From Petrosia ficiformis (Eukaryota; Porifera; Demospongiae; Haplosclerida; Petrosiidae): a stretch of DNA of 64,000 bases. The DNA is taken from the NCBI GenBank assembly GCA_947044365.1, contig OX345636.1, positions 23,159,466-23,223,465 on the forward strand. The letters run 5' to 3'. Positions 15,101 through 28,600 of this stretch are shown here, in pieces. The notes under the pieces were generated by a model. That model had not been told where the DNA came from. It did no database searches and worked only from the letters and a program-made list of their open reading frames with translations. Position 1 is the first letter of the stretch. Each line of letters opens with the position of its first letter. A program made the position numbers and the translations under genes.

Positions 15101-18100
15101 ACCAGGAATGGAGTATAATATTAAATACAGTGCAGAACCCTTGCCACAAGAGTGACTCATGTGTGATTGGAAAGTAAGCCAGTGGATGAAATAAGGCTTG
15201 GAAAGTTTTTGGACAAATTGTCTGAATAAGTTCCACCATTTTCAAATTATGTTCTGACATGATCCTTGCTAACTTTCGTATTGAAGGTGAAAAATTAACA
15301 ATGCATGTTAACATTTCATTCTGAATGTGTACTAAAATAATTATGATAAAATTTATTTCGAATAATAAATATAACAAAAAACTTATTAGATCATGTTATC
15401 AATTACTGTCAAGTTCCACTGATTCCAGTCATCAGGTAAGATAATACTATTCTCCTCTTCATCAATGTTTGTAATTAAGCACTCTATACCTACTGCAAAC
15501 TCGATATTTCAGCTTTGTTACAACCCTTGCTCCAGCTTATGTCATAGTCTCACAGTCCAGCCATGTGACGGTCTGACACTCTCAGTCACACTGTATTACC
15601 CAATGTTTATATGTATCATGTTTCACCTTTCTTCTTTTCACCTGCTGCCCTTCCTCAGAAACTGGGATCCTTTGTTTCATCTTTTTTCTACAAATTTTAA
15701 CACTTCACAATATGTGCGTTTAGCGTTTGTATACTATGACCACACTTACTTTAATAATAATAATTATTGAAACGTGGCAATTAAATTTTGTTCCGACAAT
15801 TTGACCGTTCATGTGGACTTTGGCTTGGACATCCAGGGAAATTGGTCAGTAAATGTCTCATGTCCGACCGTTATTTCATCCACTATAAGCTTTTCCAAAA
15901 CTATTAATTGCATACAATATATGCATATCTTAAATTATACTGTACATGTATATAATATTATAATTATATATAATTATTAAAGATAAATATAATAATATTA
16001 TTATACAAGGACCAAAATCAGCAACAGGATTTTTCTAAAACTTCTCTGTTTTCTTTTATTAATCCATTTTTAGACTTGCAAAATGTACATGTACATGTAC
16101 ATTTAAATTTACAGTTATCTACATGTAACTTTATTAGGTTTACATACTATGATGGGAGGTACACTTTAATAATGTGATAGGTAACTGCACTTCTGAATAG
16201 TACATGTACTATAGTACTTCTGAATAGTACTATAGTACTACCTTGTACTGTAATCATAGTAATGTGCAAATTCCCTTTACATTTGTACATGTACATGTAT
16301 GTGATATCATAGTAGTAAGGTGTAATCCTGTGTAGTTCATGTACAGAGTGTAATTCACTCACAAAGTACACTGCTGTCAATGAAGGTACAGTGATATCAT
16401 GTAAACTTAATAATGTCAGGAACATGTGCATGTACATGTATTGTACATATACATGTGTATACACAATAAAAATACATGTACATGTACATGTATTGTACAT
16501 ATACATTTGTATATACAATAAAATACATGTACATGTACAGGTATTTATCAACATGTGTACATGCATTGCACATATCACTTAGCACAACATACATTATTGT
16601 GATCTTATACTCAATTGATCATACAGAACATGTACATGTACATAACTATAATATACTGTACAGTATAGGAAACATACTGTGAACTAAAAATAGGGTAATT
16701 AGTAATTACAAATTCATACATGTGCATGTACATGTAGCTACAAAAAGAAACAAGTTGAGTTAGTTCTATGAACAAATTAAGCTAAGAATATAGAGGGGCC
16801 ATTCAGAAGTGATTATAATCATAATACATTACACATGCATGTACATGTACCTATAATAATATGAACATCCTCTGACAGAATTATGAGAGAATGTTTCTTG
16901 TGTAGGTTTCTCTTGTCCAAAATCCTCAAGTGGATCAGACCACAGTAGATCACACATTGGACCAAATGCTGGAGGCTCTTTGAATCGATCAAGCTACAGC
17001 ATAAAATGAAGGCAGTACAACTATAATTACAGTAATAACTTCACTAATAATATACCGTATAGTTGGTAAAATCGTGGAGGATTAATTTTCGCTCATTTCG
17101 TGGGTTTAAGTATAACCACGAAATTAAATATCAATTTACAAAGGGGCGTGTGAAGTAGGTGCAGCCACAAATGTGAATGCTATAAAGAATGGCACTTTAT
17201 GAACCAAGGAACAGTCTACCAGATCCTCATGACCCTTTAACTGTGAAGAATTAACCGTTGGTAAGTAAACATACATGTACAATCCATAAAAAGTGCAAAA
17301 AAGAAGCGAGGAGAATATATCAAAAAATTTCTGGAGTGCAGATAAGTCTCTCACTCTGTTGAGAATCCCTTACATCTTTGTAGATATGATAACCACAAAT
17401 CATTCCTTCAATACTAAACTGCATTCTTTACAGATAAAGGGTATAAATTTAATTATAACACTACACCCTCACAAAATTTATTACCCTTATTACTCACAAA
17501 AATTTACTTTTGAAGCTGTTTGCTGAATCCACGAAAATTGGAACCCTCAAATTTTACCAACTATACAGTAGATGCAACAGTAGTGCAAAAATGTCCATAT
17601 AGCTTGGACAAAATGTCCATAGAAATTTTGCTTTACCAGTAGATGTAAAGATTGCAGTGTTGGTGTATTGAGAAATGATATCTTTTCTCTATGTACAGTA
17701 TACATTGTATATCAATAACAAGTCACCATACAGTACAGTAATTACTCAGTAGTTTCATTTCCACACTACAGTAGTTCAACAGTAGTTTTGACAGTAATTG
17801 ATGTACTTGTCAATTAAACACCACACTAATACATGTAGCTGTTCACATTCACGATGTCCTCAAAATTATGATGTGATGACTTTATATGTAATATAGTGTA
17901 TAGTTTAATGTCATAAGGTTAATACATGATTATAATGTATCTCAATAAAGAAGCAATGAATTGAAATTTGACATACGAAAAAAAGAATGGGAAGGACTAT
18001 TATATGAAAATGGTGCAGGTAAAAAATTTTTTGGTCATTCCAAACTAAAGTTATGAACATTTTTGTGAGGTCATGGTGAACATGAATGACCTTTAGTGAG

Positions 18101-19592
18101 ACAGTAATTACTATATTATACTGACAGTAGAACTAAGGTACATGTAGTTACTGTTACTGTATGGTGAACTTTTATTGATATATACTGTAGTACTGCATTA
18201 CATATACAATGTATATAAATGTATATTGTGCATGAGGTATATATTACTCAGCAAAGGTGAATATAGACAAATGGGCAAATTGGTCAGAAACTCTGATAAT
18301 TCAATATGTAAATGTTATTTTGTATTCTGCAGTGTTTTCCTACCATCATCTAGTGTAAGTACTTTCCTACCATCATCTAGTGTAAGTACTGTCCTACCAT
18401 CATCTAGTGTAAGTACTGTCCTACCATCATCTAGTGTAAGTACTGTCCTACCATCATCTAGTGTAAGTACTTTCCTACCATCATCTAGTGTAAGTACTGT
18501 CCTACCATCATCTAGTGTAAGTACTGTCCTACCATCATCTAGTGTAAGTACTTTCTTACCATTTTAATATCATCTAGTGTAAATATTTCAGGAGATAGTC
18601 CACCATGTACACATAAAAACTGTCCATTCATGAGAGCAGCAAGTGAAAGACAATCAAATGAATCCATACATGCTTCATATACTTCTTCTGAGTACTTGAT
18701 TTTACCTGAGGAAAACATTATTAGAGAGTAGAGAATAAATACTTGTGATAAATACAAATTCAAATATACATGTACATTGTACTTTAAGAGGTATTTGAGT
18801 CTGTAGGAAGCACAAGTGTAGTATTAAGGCAAAATTTGACAGGTACATGTAAGTAACATACTGTAAATCCCATAATGTTAACGGCCATTATATTTAACGT
18901 TTTATGAATGTGTAAGGGTTTAATGAACCTTTATGTTAACGATTTTCACTTTTTAAGGATTTTCATTTTCAAAAATTTCAGAAATGCCAATTTTCTCAAA
19001 AGGTTTTTTTAGAGTTTCTTTGTTGTCAGATAGTGTGAAGATAGCTGAAATCACCCAGTTAGCATGCAAGGACTTTATCACCGAAACTCTAAGATCCACC
19101 TTGATATCGCTCACAGACTTTCCTTCATCCATAGCTACTCTCACTTCATCTGCGTACTATCTTGAAAACGAAGCTTTCATCATTTGTTTAAAGTCTCCAT
19201 TGACTTCAACATTCAGGGGCTGCAGCTCTCCTGTGCAACTAGCAGGAATCTGGCAAGAAAGATAGACTGGAGGACCTGGCTGGTGTCAACCAACGATGGA
19301 TAAACATCTTTACTTAGCTTAGACAACGTGTTTTTTTTATATGCGCATGCGCAAACTTTACTCAAATTATAACGACCATTAATTTTAACGAAAATCAACT
19401 TCTCGTTAATTTCGTTAACATTAATGGACCGTTAACATTATGGGATTTACAGTAATATAACCATGCATAAAAATAAGATTATTAGATAGTTTGTTTCACA
19501 ATCATTATATATAATACTTTTGTATCATAATTTTTTATGGCCCATAGGGCCATCCCTATGATTGTTCTCCCACAGGTTCGATGTATGTTTAT

Positions 19593-19636
<44 letters not shown>

Positions 19637-22600
19637 TTATGACATTTGCGCAAGCATGCGTTGTATATGTAGTTAAGGAAGTTGTGTCATTCTGGAGGGC
19701 TCGGTCAATTAATGGGTGTGGTATGCAATAGAATGCACGTTCAAGCTCTACAGACCAGCAAGAAGAAAGCTGTTTGTAGCTTTATGTAGAAACTGGAAAT
19801 TATAGCTGTTCTAGCCTTCTAGGTGCAATACATTCCTAAAGTTCTACAAGAACCTCTAAATGGTAAGAAGAGTAGACAATTAAAATAACTATAATAGTAT
19901 GTAATGTTTTAGAGTCAGCCAACTATTCTACCTGAAATATATTCCTAAAGTTCTACAAGAGGTAAAGAGAATAGATAATCAAAATAATAACTATAATAGG
20001 CTTTTGTGTTTCAGGCATGATAAAGTCAGCCTTGATTACTGAATGCAGGACACCATAAAGCAATCATAGGGATACATTTTTTTCTCTGTATACACTTGTT
20101 TTTTTAATCTATTGTTTGTTATTATTACAAAAATATAAAAATATCATAGTATATTCCACAATACATGAAAGTAAACTAGTAATGTGAAATACATACATGC
20201 ATGTACATATCGATCAGTGTTTTTGATAAGCTCATATGGCACAGTTCTCTCTTTGGGCCAGTGGCACAGTTAATTATGATTATATTGTGACTAACAGCAT
20301 TAAATCTTTGTTAATTGGCTTAAGATGTATTCCCAATGGTGCACACACTAACCATTATTGAGCCAATTTGGCCCATGCTTCAAAACTTATCAAAACCTCT
20401 GATATCGATATATCAAAATATTGATAATTCAATATCGTGATACAAAATTGGGTTCTGGATATATCAATACACTAGTATGGACAGTTTAGTAAACCTGGTT
20501 TTTCTAATTTGCCTAATTTTATATGTACCTGAGTGTACATGTATATGTAAAAGCAAATAGAAAAGGCTAGTGTGCAAAACGTTTATTAAGTTTTGAACCA
20601 CGTCTTGACAAATACAACCAAATATAAGCATTTCAATTATTGTTTCGAATATCATGATACTGTATCGTAACCTGATATTTTTGGCAGCAATACATATATA
20701 TTTATACGTGTATTGCTGCCAAAAATATAAGTGTATTGCTGCCAAAAATATCAGGTTACGATACAGTATCATGATATTCGAAACGAAATGCTTATAATAT
20801 ATATACTATTTTTTAGTCATATCACATATCCCTAATGTAATCTCACTTGCTTTACTGAAACTATAAAAACTTTAAAAGAATATACATGTAAATAATGTCT
20901 AGACATGGTAAATACATGTACAACAAAATGTACATGTAGTCATGTACATGTATATTAAAGAGTTAAAAGTGTACTTTTTGCAGTTTAATGTTCAAAATAG
21001 GACTGGGAAAAGCTTTGAATGTTCGAACCTTCATTTGTTTACTGTGCATTCGAATCCAAATTATCTCTTTGAACCTTTGCTGCCATACCCACTTTAATGT
21101 CTGTGAATGTGCACTTGTACACTCTAAACATGTAGTTAATAATATAGGCGTGTTCCGGTAAAGTTGAGGCTGTGTTGCTGGCTGCTTCATTTCTCAGTCC
21201 AGCAATGCTAAATCCAAGTAGAAACAGTGACAGGAACAAGATTAGTACTCAAATTTCTAGTTTTGGAGGCTTATCAAGGTGAGTGCAACATTGACAAAGA
21301 TTGTTAAAAACACGTGCAAACCTTCGAAGCCTGCAAAACTGTTCTTATCGAAGCTTCAAATTTGATATTGAATAGCCTAACAGCCTTAGTTCAAAATAAT
21401 ATAGTTGACACCAAAAGATGTTTAGCATGTTTTGTGGGTGTGGTGTCTAAAGGTGTTTGTTTACCATGTATAAAGGGTTAACTTCATTACATGTGGTTAA
21501 GTACCTGAATGCTTGTTTAATGTTTTCACATGAGCAGAAAGAAATTGCAATAAAATGGCTTCACTGTCATGCTTCGTGTTGTCTGTTTTGTTTTTTAATC
21601 TTTGTAAAATTGCAGAATGATGTGTAAAATAACACCAATGCTGCTTGTACAAACGTCCATTGCAGTTCATTACATCAAAAGGGTGAGGTACTGGTATTAT
21701 TTATTGCAAATGTGACACAGATGTCTTTTTGATTAAAGTAATTATCCAGGTATACCACCATCTTTGTGAATGTACATGTATATCTAGATGGTAAAAGATA
21801 TGTTTCAGCCTTAATAGAAATCACCTTTTTAGATATTATGTACTGTACAACAAGCAAATGCATGCAGAAGGATTGAATCTTAGGCTATACTGTACACTTG
21901 TATATTACCTATATAAGACTGTATGTGTGTATATGTACATGTACATGTTTACAGTTCTCTAAATAAATTACAGTGCATTTTGCTATTTACAAAATAACTT
22001 TATTGAATGAATATCCTTGTGTACATATACAGTGTACGTATATGAATGTACATGAATGTACATGTATGACATAACTACATGTATCATAAACAATGGAATA
22101 TACATGTATATACATGTATGTACAGTTTTAGATACAATTGATAATTGTTAACTAACATTCCAACTTGAAAGTGAAATATTCAGTAAGATGTCTACATTCA
22201 TGATTTCCACGTAGTAAATAAAGAGTAGTGGGATAATTGATCTTCAGAGACCATAAATACAATACACACTGTAGAGGGAGGGAGAGAGAGGGAGAGAGGG
22301 AGGGAGAGAGAGAGAGGGAAAGAGAGAAGGAGGGAGAGAGAGAGAGAGAGAGACAGATAGAGAGAGAAATTTCAGCTAATAATACTACATGTACATGCAC
22401 ATTTTACTGTACTTTTAATACATGTAGTTTGACACAAGATGTAATCATAGCATAAAGAAACGTATCCTTATCATTGGTTTACTGTGACTATCAATCCATT
22501 GCTAAAAGCACCAGTGTCTCTAACTTTTTGTGTACCTTGGAGATATTAGCAGAAAGAGAGCATGGCGAGCTCTTGAGCGTATAGTAGTCCAAGGGGCAAC

Positions 22601-25600
22601 GCCTACATATTTACTTGTGTTTCAGATGTTTAACTCACTTAGACGAAAGACCTTTTAAGAAAGTCATTGATACCAAAAACATGCTTCATTAGCTGCAGGA
22701 ATGCAGCAAGGGGAGTGTTTGAGAGTGCAGTGTTCAGTAACAATGCCCACACTTAGTGTCTTTACAAGTTCGATTGCTTATAACTTTTGAATCGCTATAT
22801 GTATAGATTCAGTTTTTGCATCATCTCAAAGCAAATTTAAGGTTACGGGATACTGTTGTACGTATTATCAACTTGCCATGTATAATAATTAATTTGCCAA
22901 ACCACAAAAATTTAGGCAGTTGATATATCACGTGCGAATTACAGAAAGATGAATAGCTGTCTTGTAATTAAGGTTAGTGTTATGTTTAATGATATTCATT
23001 GTCAAACCGCAAGAATGTACTTTATGCAAACATAACTTTTTAGCGAAAATAAGCTATTATCAGAATTTTAACGTCAGCTTTTTCCATATTTACAAATAAT
23101 TTAACTGATTAAACATATGCAAAGTGACTAAATATCATTAACAAAGGGATTGACAGATGCTTTTATGCATATACGCATGTTTTAAAGACTTATGCAAGGT
23201 CAAAGGTACCACGGTCCCTTGAAAATGTACAAAAAATACCGTATTTTGTTTTTTAATCAGTTTAAAAACAAATTCTTCCGTCAATCCCTCCAAACAGTGG
23301 TCCAGTACAACATTTTAAAATTTCAGAACCAGAACAGTGCTACAAATGGAGATTTCTGACGTCAAAATTACCGCTAAATCACAAACCATATCTTGAATCA
23401 CAGTGGAGCGCTAGGAGTGAATTTTGTTTTACAACTTTACTACAAAGTAAGATATAGTTTAATAATAATTGGAAGAAGTATGTGTTGCATTTGACCTAAA
23501 AACAAAAAAAAGTTATCATACTAATTAATATTCATAGTTTAGTATCCCGTAACCTTAATAGACTGTATTGTGTAAAATTTGGTTGAATAATGTGGAAAGC
23601 TAACAAGAAGAAAAACAAAAATTCAAGGTGCGTTGCTATGACACAAAAATGCATCTATGGTGATGTGAAGACATAAAATTAATGATGCATTTTTGTGTCA
23701 TGAAGGGTTAAAATACTGTGGTACTATATTAGCTAATACCATCCAGCCCTAAGGGAAACACTAATGAAGATAATTTGTAAATAACAAAATGAAACTCGAA
23801 GGATATAATAAAAATGTATTGCAATATTAAATACATGTAGATAGAATTAATTAACTAAATTATTTTTAATGATCTTTATAATTTTTATAATCAAACAGTT
23901 TAAAAAAAAAAACCAATCAAAGTACATGCATGTACATGCACATGTAAAGTAGCCCTCACTATACATTATAGTACATACATGTACATTGTACATAGCTAGT
24001 GACAGTCATGACATGTTTACATAACAGCTTATCATCTATAATCCTACATACACTAATCCACCATAACTGTACAAGTTATTACTAGTTAACAGGAATGTCA
24101 TGTCAGTAAATTCTATATCAATGCACCACTATTTTGTCCAATAGAATTATTAAGCTCTTCCTATTACTCAAGGTCACATGTGCCTTGTAACTCTATAAGC
24201 TGTATTTATTAAACCTCTTCATCAATGACACAGTGCTAATCACCAAACAGTAATAGTATAGTACAGTACACTAACAGGGTTTCATACAATGGGGTGGGTC
24301 CTGAATTGAGTTCTTCCCCTTCAATTTTTGAGATCAAATTTATTTGAACATAAAAAACATCTCATCTATATATGTATTGTAATGAGCCAGTATGAATCAC
24401 ACTTGTACTGTACTATACAGTTCTGTATTTGAATGTACCAGTATGAATTACACTGCACTATACTGTATAGTTATGAACCAGTATAGATTACACTACACTG
24501 TACTGTATAGTTATGAACCAGTATGGATTACACTACACTATACTGTATAGTTATGAACCAGTATAGATTACACTACACTGTACTGTACAGTTATGAACCA
24601 GTATAGATTACACTACACTATACTGTACAGTTATGAACCAGTATAGATTACACTACACTATACTGTATAGTTATGAACCAGTATAGATTACACTACACTG
24701 TACTGTACAGTTATGAACCAGTATAGATTACACTACACTATACTGTACAGTTCTGTAATCAATATGAATTACACTGCACTGTACTATATATATACACAAT
24801 GTAGTTCTGTATTGTAATGAACCAGTATGGATATTGACTGCTAAACTGTTGTTAAAAAAAATGATTTGTCATTTACATGTATACATGTGTATGAAACTGT
24901 ATTGACCTCAAACCAAATAAATTGTGTATACACTGTACAGTATGTATATATATATATGACATTGTACATGCATTGTATAATAAATAATACATGTAGTTAT
25001 AAATATACATACATGTACCTCAATAGAGAAATATCCTCTATCAACATAATCTCCTAGAAACAGATATCGAGTAGTTTCAGGAGAACCTCCAACATCAAAC
25101 AACTTCATGAGATCAAAGAACTGTCCATGAATATCTCCACACACTGTCACTGGAGCTTCAACATTAAGCATTGTTTCTTCTTTATGCAACACCTCGGTAC
25201 CTAAATATGTATATCCACATGTAAATACAAGTACATACATGTTTCCATACACACATTATATATAACACCATAATATAATCTCAGTATAATAATTATAATT
25301 ATTATTATTAGTCAAGTTTTGTCTGCAATTATATTCTTGTCAGTAATACATGTAATTCTTGCACAGTTTCCCTATCACACTTGTGGTGAGGGTTCTGCAC
25401 TGCAAGTGCATTCATTGTGGACATGTTTCAGAAAAGTTGAGGCTGTAGTGCAATGAAGCTTCAAACATTCAGAACGTTTGTCCCAGCCCTAGTATAATAT
25501 CATAATACATGAGACTATAGAGTAGGAACAACTGATAATACATACAATGAAATGTTGGATTTATGGTATTGATACAATGTACACTGTTCATCTAAGCAAA

Positions 25601-28600
25601 CTAATGATGTGTGATAAGTATAAATATATCAAAATATCAATATTTTTATTCAATATGGTGATAGATTATTGGCTTTTGAGTGTATCAATACACTAGTATG
25701 GATAGTTTAGTAAATCTGGTTTTTCTAATTCGTCTGATTTGATACCTAAAAGCAATTAGAACAAGATAGTGTGCAAAATATTGATTGATTTCTTTACTAC
25801 AACCACAACCAAACAGAACATTTATTTACATTGTAATTATAAGCATTTCAAATATCATGATACTGCATCGTATAGTGATATTTTTGGCAGTGATACACAC
25901 AATACTATTATTCAGTTGTATCGCACATCCCTAAAGCATTCACTATTGTACTATATTCCATCATTCCACAGCTATTGAACTATAATAATTAACTTTAAAA
26001 TATGATCATAATTAATACAACAACATTTAAAAAAGTATATTTAAAACACTTATCTATGGTTCATTAGCTATAAAGCCTATCACAACAAGTCTAGAGAAAG
26101 ACAAAGATCACCAGTACAAAGTATTCTACCTTTTATCAACAAATGTGTTACTTATAGTTTATTCATGCTGAAGAGATACAGGAAATAGTTCCCTATAGAA
26201 TCCATATATGTTTACATGACACATATATGCTTTGAGTAAAGAATCTAAAGATGTCACACTGGAATTAATTAGTTTACTATCATGTGCATTGGCGCCATTT
26301 TTTGAGGTAAAGAATAAGTATGCCTACAAGAGAAAAAAACAAGTAAATAGTCTATAATCTTATTTGTAAGTCAGAATAAGAAGATCAAAGCCCTAAATTA
26401 GTGAAGAAAACGGCAGAAGCTACTGGATTCAGTGTATATACTGTAATAAATGAAAAGGCAGATCTTGGAGTAGGAAACTTTTGAGTCACTAGCCAAAAGA
26501 TATCCCAAAACATCTTGAAAAAAGATGTGTTGATGATTTTGATGTAGCTGCTATGAGAAGAATGGTACATGTGTTTCATGATCATAAGAAGTACACTATA
26601 CCTAAAACAGTTTTGAAGGAGAAAGAACTGCTTTCTAGGCATTGAACTAGTGTGTAGAAGTTATTTCATGAAATACGCTTCAGGTATAAAAAGATAAATG
26701 ATAAATATTATATACAGTATCAGGCTTTCATTTAGAAAAATTGTCAAGGGGGGGGCAAAAGTTGAATATTGAGAACTTGGGGGGGGGGGGGGGGGGGGGG
26801 GGCGATGTATAGGGTTGGTGTGGTCTGCACACCAACTGCCTAGGGGGGTGTGGGGGCATGCTCCCCCAGGGATTTTTTTTGGTGTTAGACTCTCTGAGGT
26901 TATTTCTGGTGCATTTTCAGACCACAATGATGTAACTGTTTGAGATACTATTTTTGGAATCTAAACCCAAAATAGTTGTATTCAGCTAACTATTAACATT
27001 AAAAATATTTTTGGGCAACCAAATTCCCAAGGGGGGGCAAAACTCTAGCAAGGGGGGGCGAATGCCCCCCCCCCCCACCCCCCCCCCCCTAAATGAAACC
27101 CTCAGTATATGTCAATAACAAGTCACCATACAGTACAGTAATTACTCAGTAGTTTAATTATCACACTACAGTAGTTCAACAGTACTTTTGACAGTAATTG
27201 ATGTACTTGTCAATTGAACACCACAGTAGTGAGACAGTAATTACTATACTATACTGACAGTAGAACTGAGTAGTTACTGTTACTGTATGATTACTTTTTA
27301 TTTACATATATACTGCACACGTAGGTTGGTCCAGACGATTGGAAGAAATTAGTTGATCATGTACAAGCAAAGGTACAAGATAAGAAGATGGACTCCATGA
27401 ACAACATTAGGATGAGTTTACTTTATGTGTTACAAAATCATACTCCAGTGAAGATGAAAGCAGAAAAGAATCAGTCGATACAAGTGCTTCCAATGATGAA
27501 TAATTCTTTAATTGCTATATAATTATACAAGTCTTATTTCATGCATTTTATTTTAATATGTGCTTATACATGTAGATAAAGATTTTAGCACAAAACAAGT
27601 GTATATAGAGAAAAAAAACATCCCTATAATTGCCTTGTGATGACTATGTATCAATCATTGCTGATGGTACCAAGGTCTCTACCTTTCTGTGTACTTGAAA
27701 GCTGGGACCTGAAGAAGTAAGTACAAGCCTGATTGCAGTCTCAGTACACAGATCTCTGATGAACTGACTGAAGTACTCCTTCAAGGTTCTAAATTATGAC
27801 TTCCTCATGTCTGAAACTCAATAACTTACTACACTTACTTGTTAAAGATTCTTGGATAATATTGATACTGTTTCTCTGCTATATACAACAGTTATCAACA
27901 GTTTCTGAATCTTCCTGGCTGGTCTGTACGACTCGGTAGCTCGAACGCGCGTTCTTTTACGCGCCACACCCATTAATTGATCGAGCCCCCGGGTATGACG
28001 TAACTTCCTTAACTACGTATACAACGCATAGTCGCGCAAGTGACACAAACATATAAATATATATATATATATATTAAACCCCGTGGAAAGCAATTATAGG
28101 GATGGCCCTATGGGCCATAAAAAACATTGAATAAAAGAATATTTAACCCTAATTATGGAGCTATAAAAATAAATTTTATGAATACATAATTACATGTACA
28201 TTGAGGGGGCAAGTAAAATAATTGTGGCAGTTGGTATAGCAATAAAAATCTATGAAGAATGTCAGAACAGCTGTTTCCTGTAGTGATGTACATGCAAGAC
28301 AAGGTATTTTTAGACGAGGTATAGGTGGAGATTTAAATTTTGTTTATTGCTTGAATTTATTAACGTGAGTGTCTGTGCCCTTTCAGAGTGAATAGACTAT
28401 AAACATTATTACTGGTTTTAAGTCAGCCCTCCAAATCAGTTAATTAATATAATGGGTGTGCCATTATAATATTATGTTTCATTGCACCACATATACATTG
28501 TAGCTTTTCAACAAATATGGTGCTGTGATTATATTACCAAATTGTGCAAGTACATGTGTGTACTACATGTACATGTACATGCACTTTTCTGCTACGGCAA

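Larger units (their letters stand above)
26350..27503 (+). pseudogene. Tc1/IS630-like transposase relic split by two MITEs
   Basis: Shifting frames at 26390-26640 give [20 protein letters not shown] (a helix-turn-helix-like block), then [20 protein letters not shown] and [15 protein letters not shown], resembling the N-terminal linker of Tc1/IS630-like transposases. After two MITE insertions (26721-27102 and 27103-27315) coding resumes with [20 protein letters not shown] and an acidic serine-rich tail ([19 protein letters not shown]) ending at TAA 27501-27503. The catalytic core is missing. The opposite end of the family is inferred from similarity of layout, so the exact superfamily is uncertain. 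It lies antisense in calcineurin A intron 2. Confidence 0.6.

Noticed and set aside
15097..15377. Minus-strand open frame with SIRKLAR, like Tc1 helix-turn-helix regions
   Set aside because: Only one short motif resembles a transposase, the rest does not, and it runs into exon 7 through a normal acceptor. Too weak to call.
15465..15980. Two plus-strand open frames upstream of exon 7
   Set aside because: No family resemblance, no splice chain, and they lie antisense in intron 6 of calcineurin A.
18175..18567. Plus-strand open frame with repeated FLPSSSVST
   Set aside because: It is the 27-bp satellite read in one frame; the period divisible by three keeps it open. There is no family or start context.
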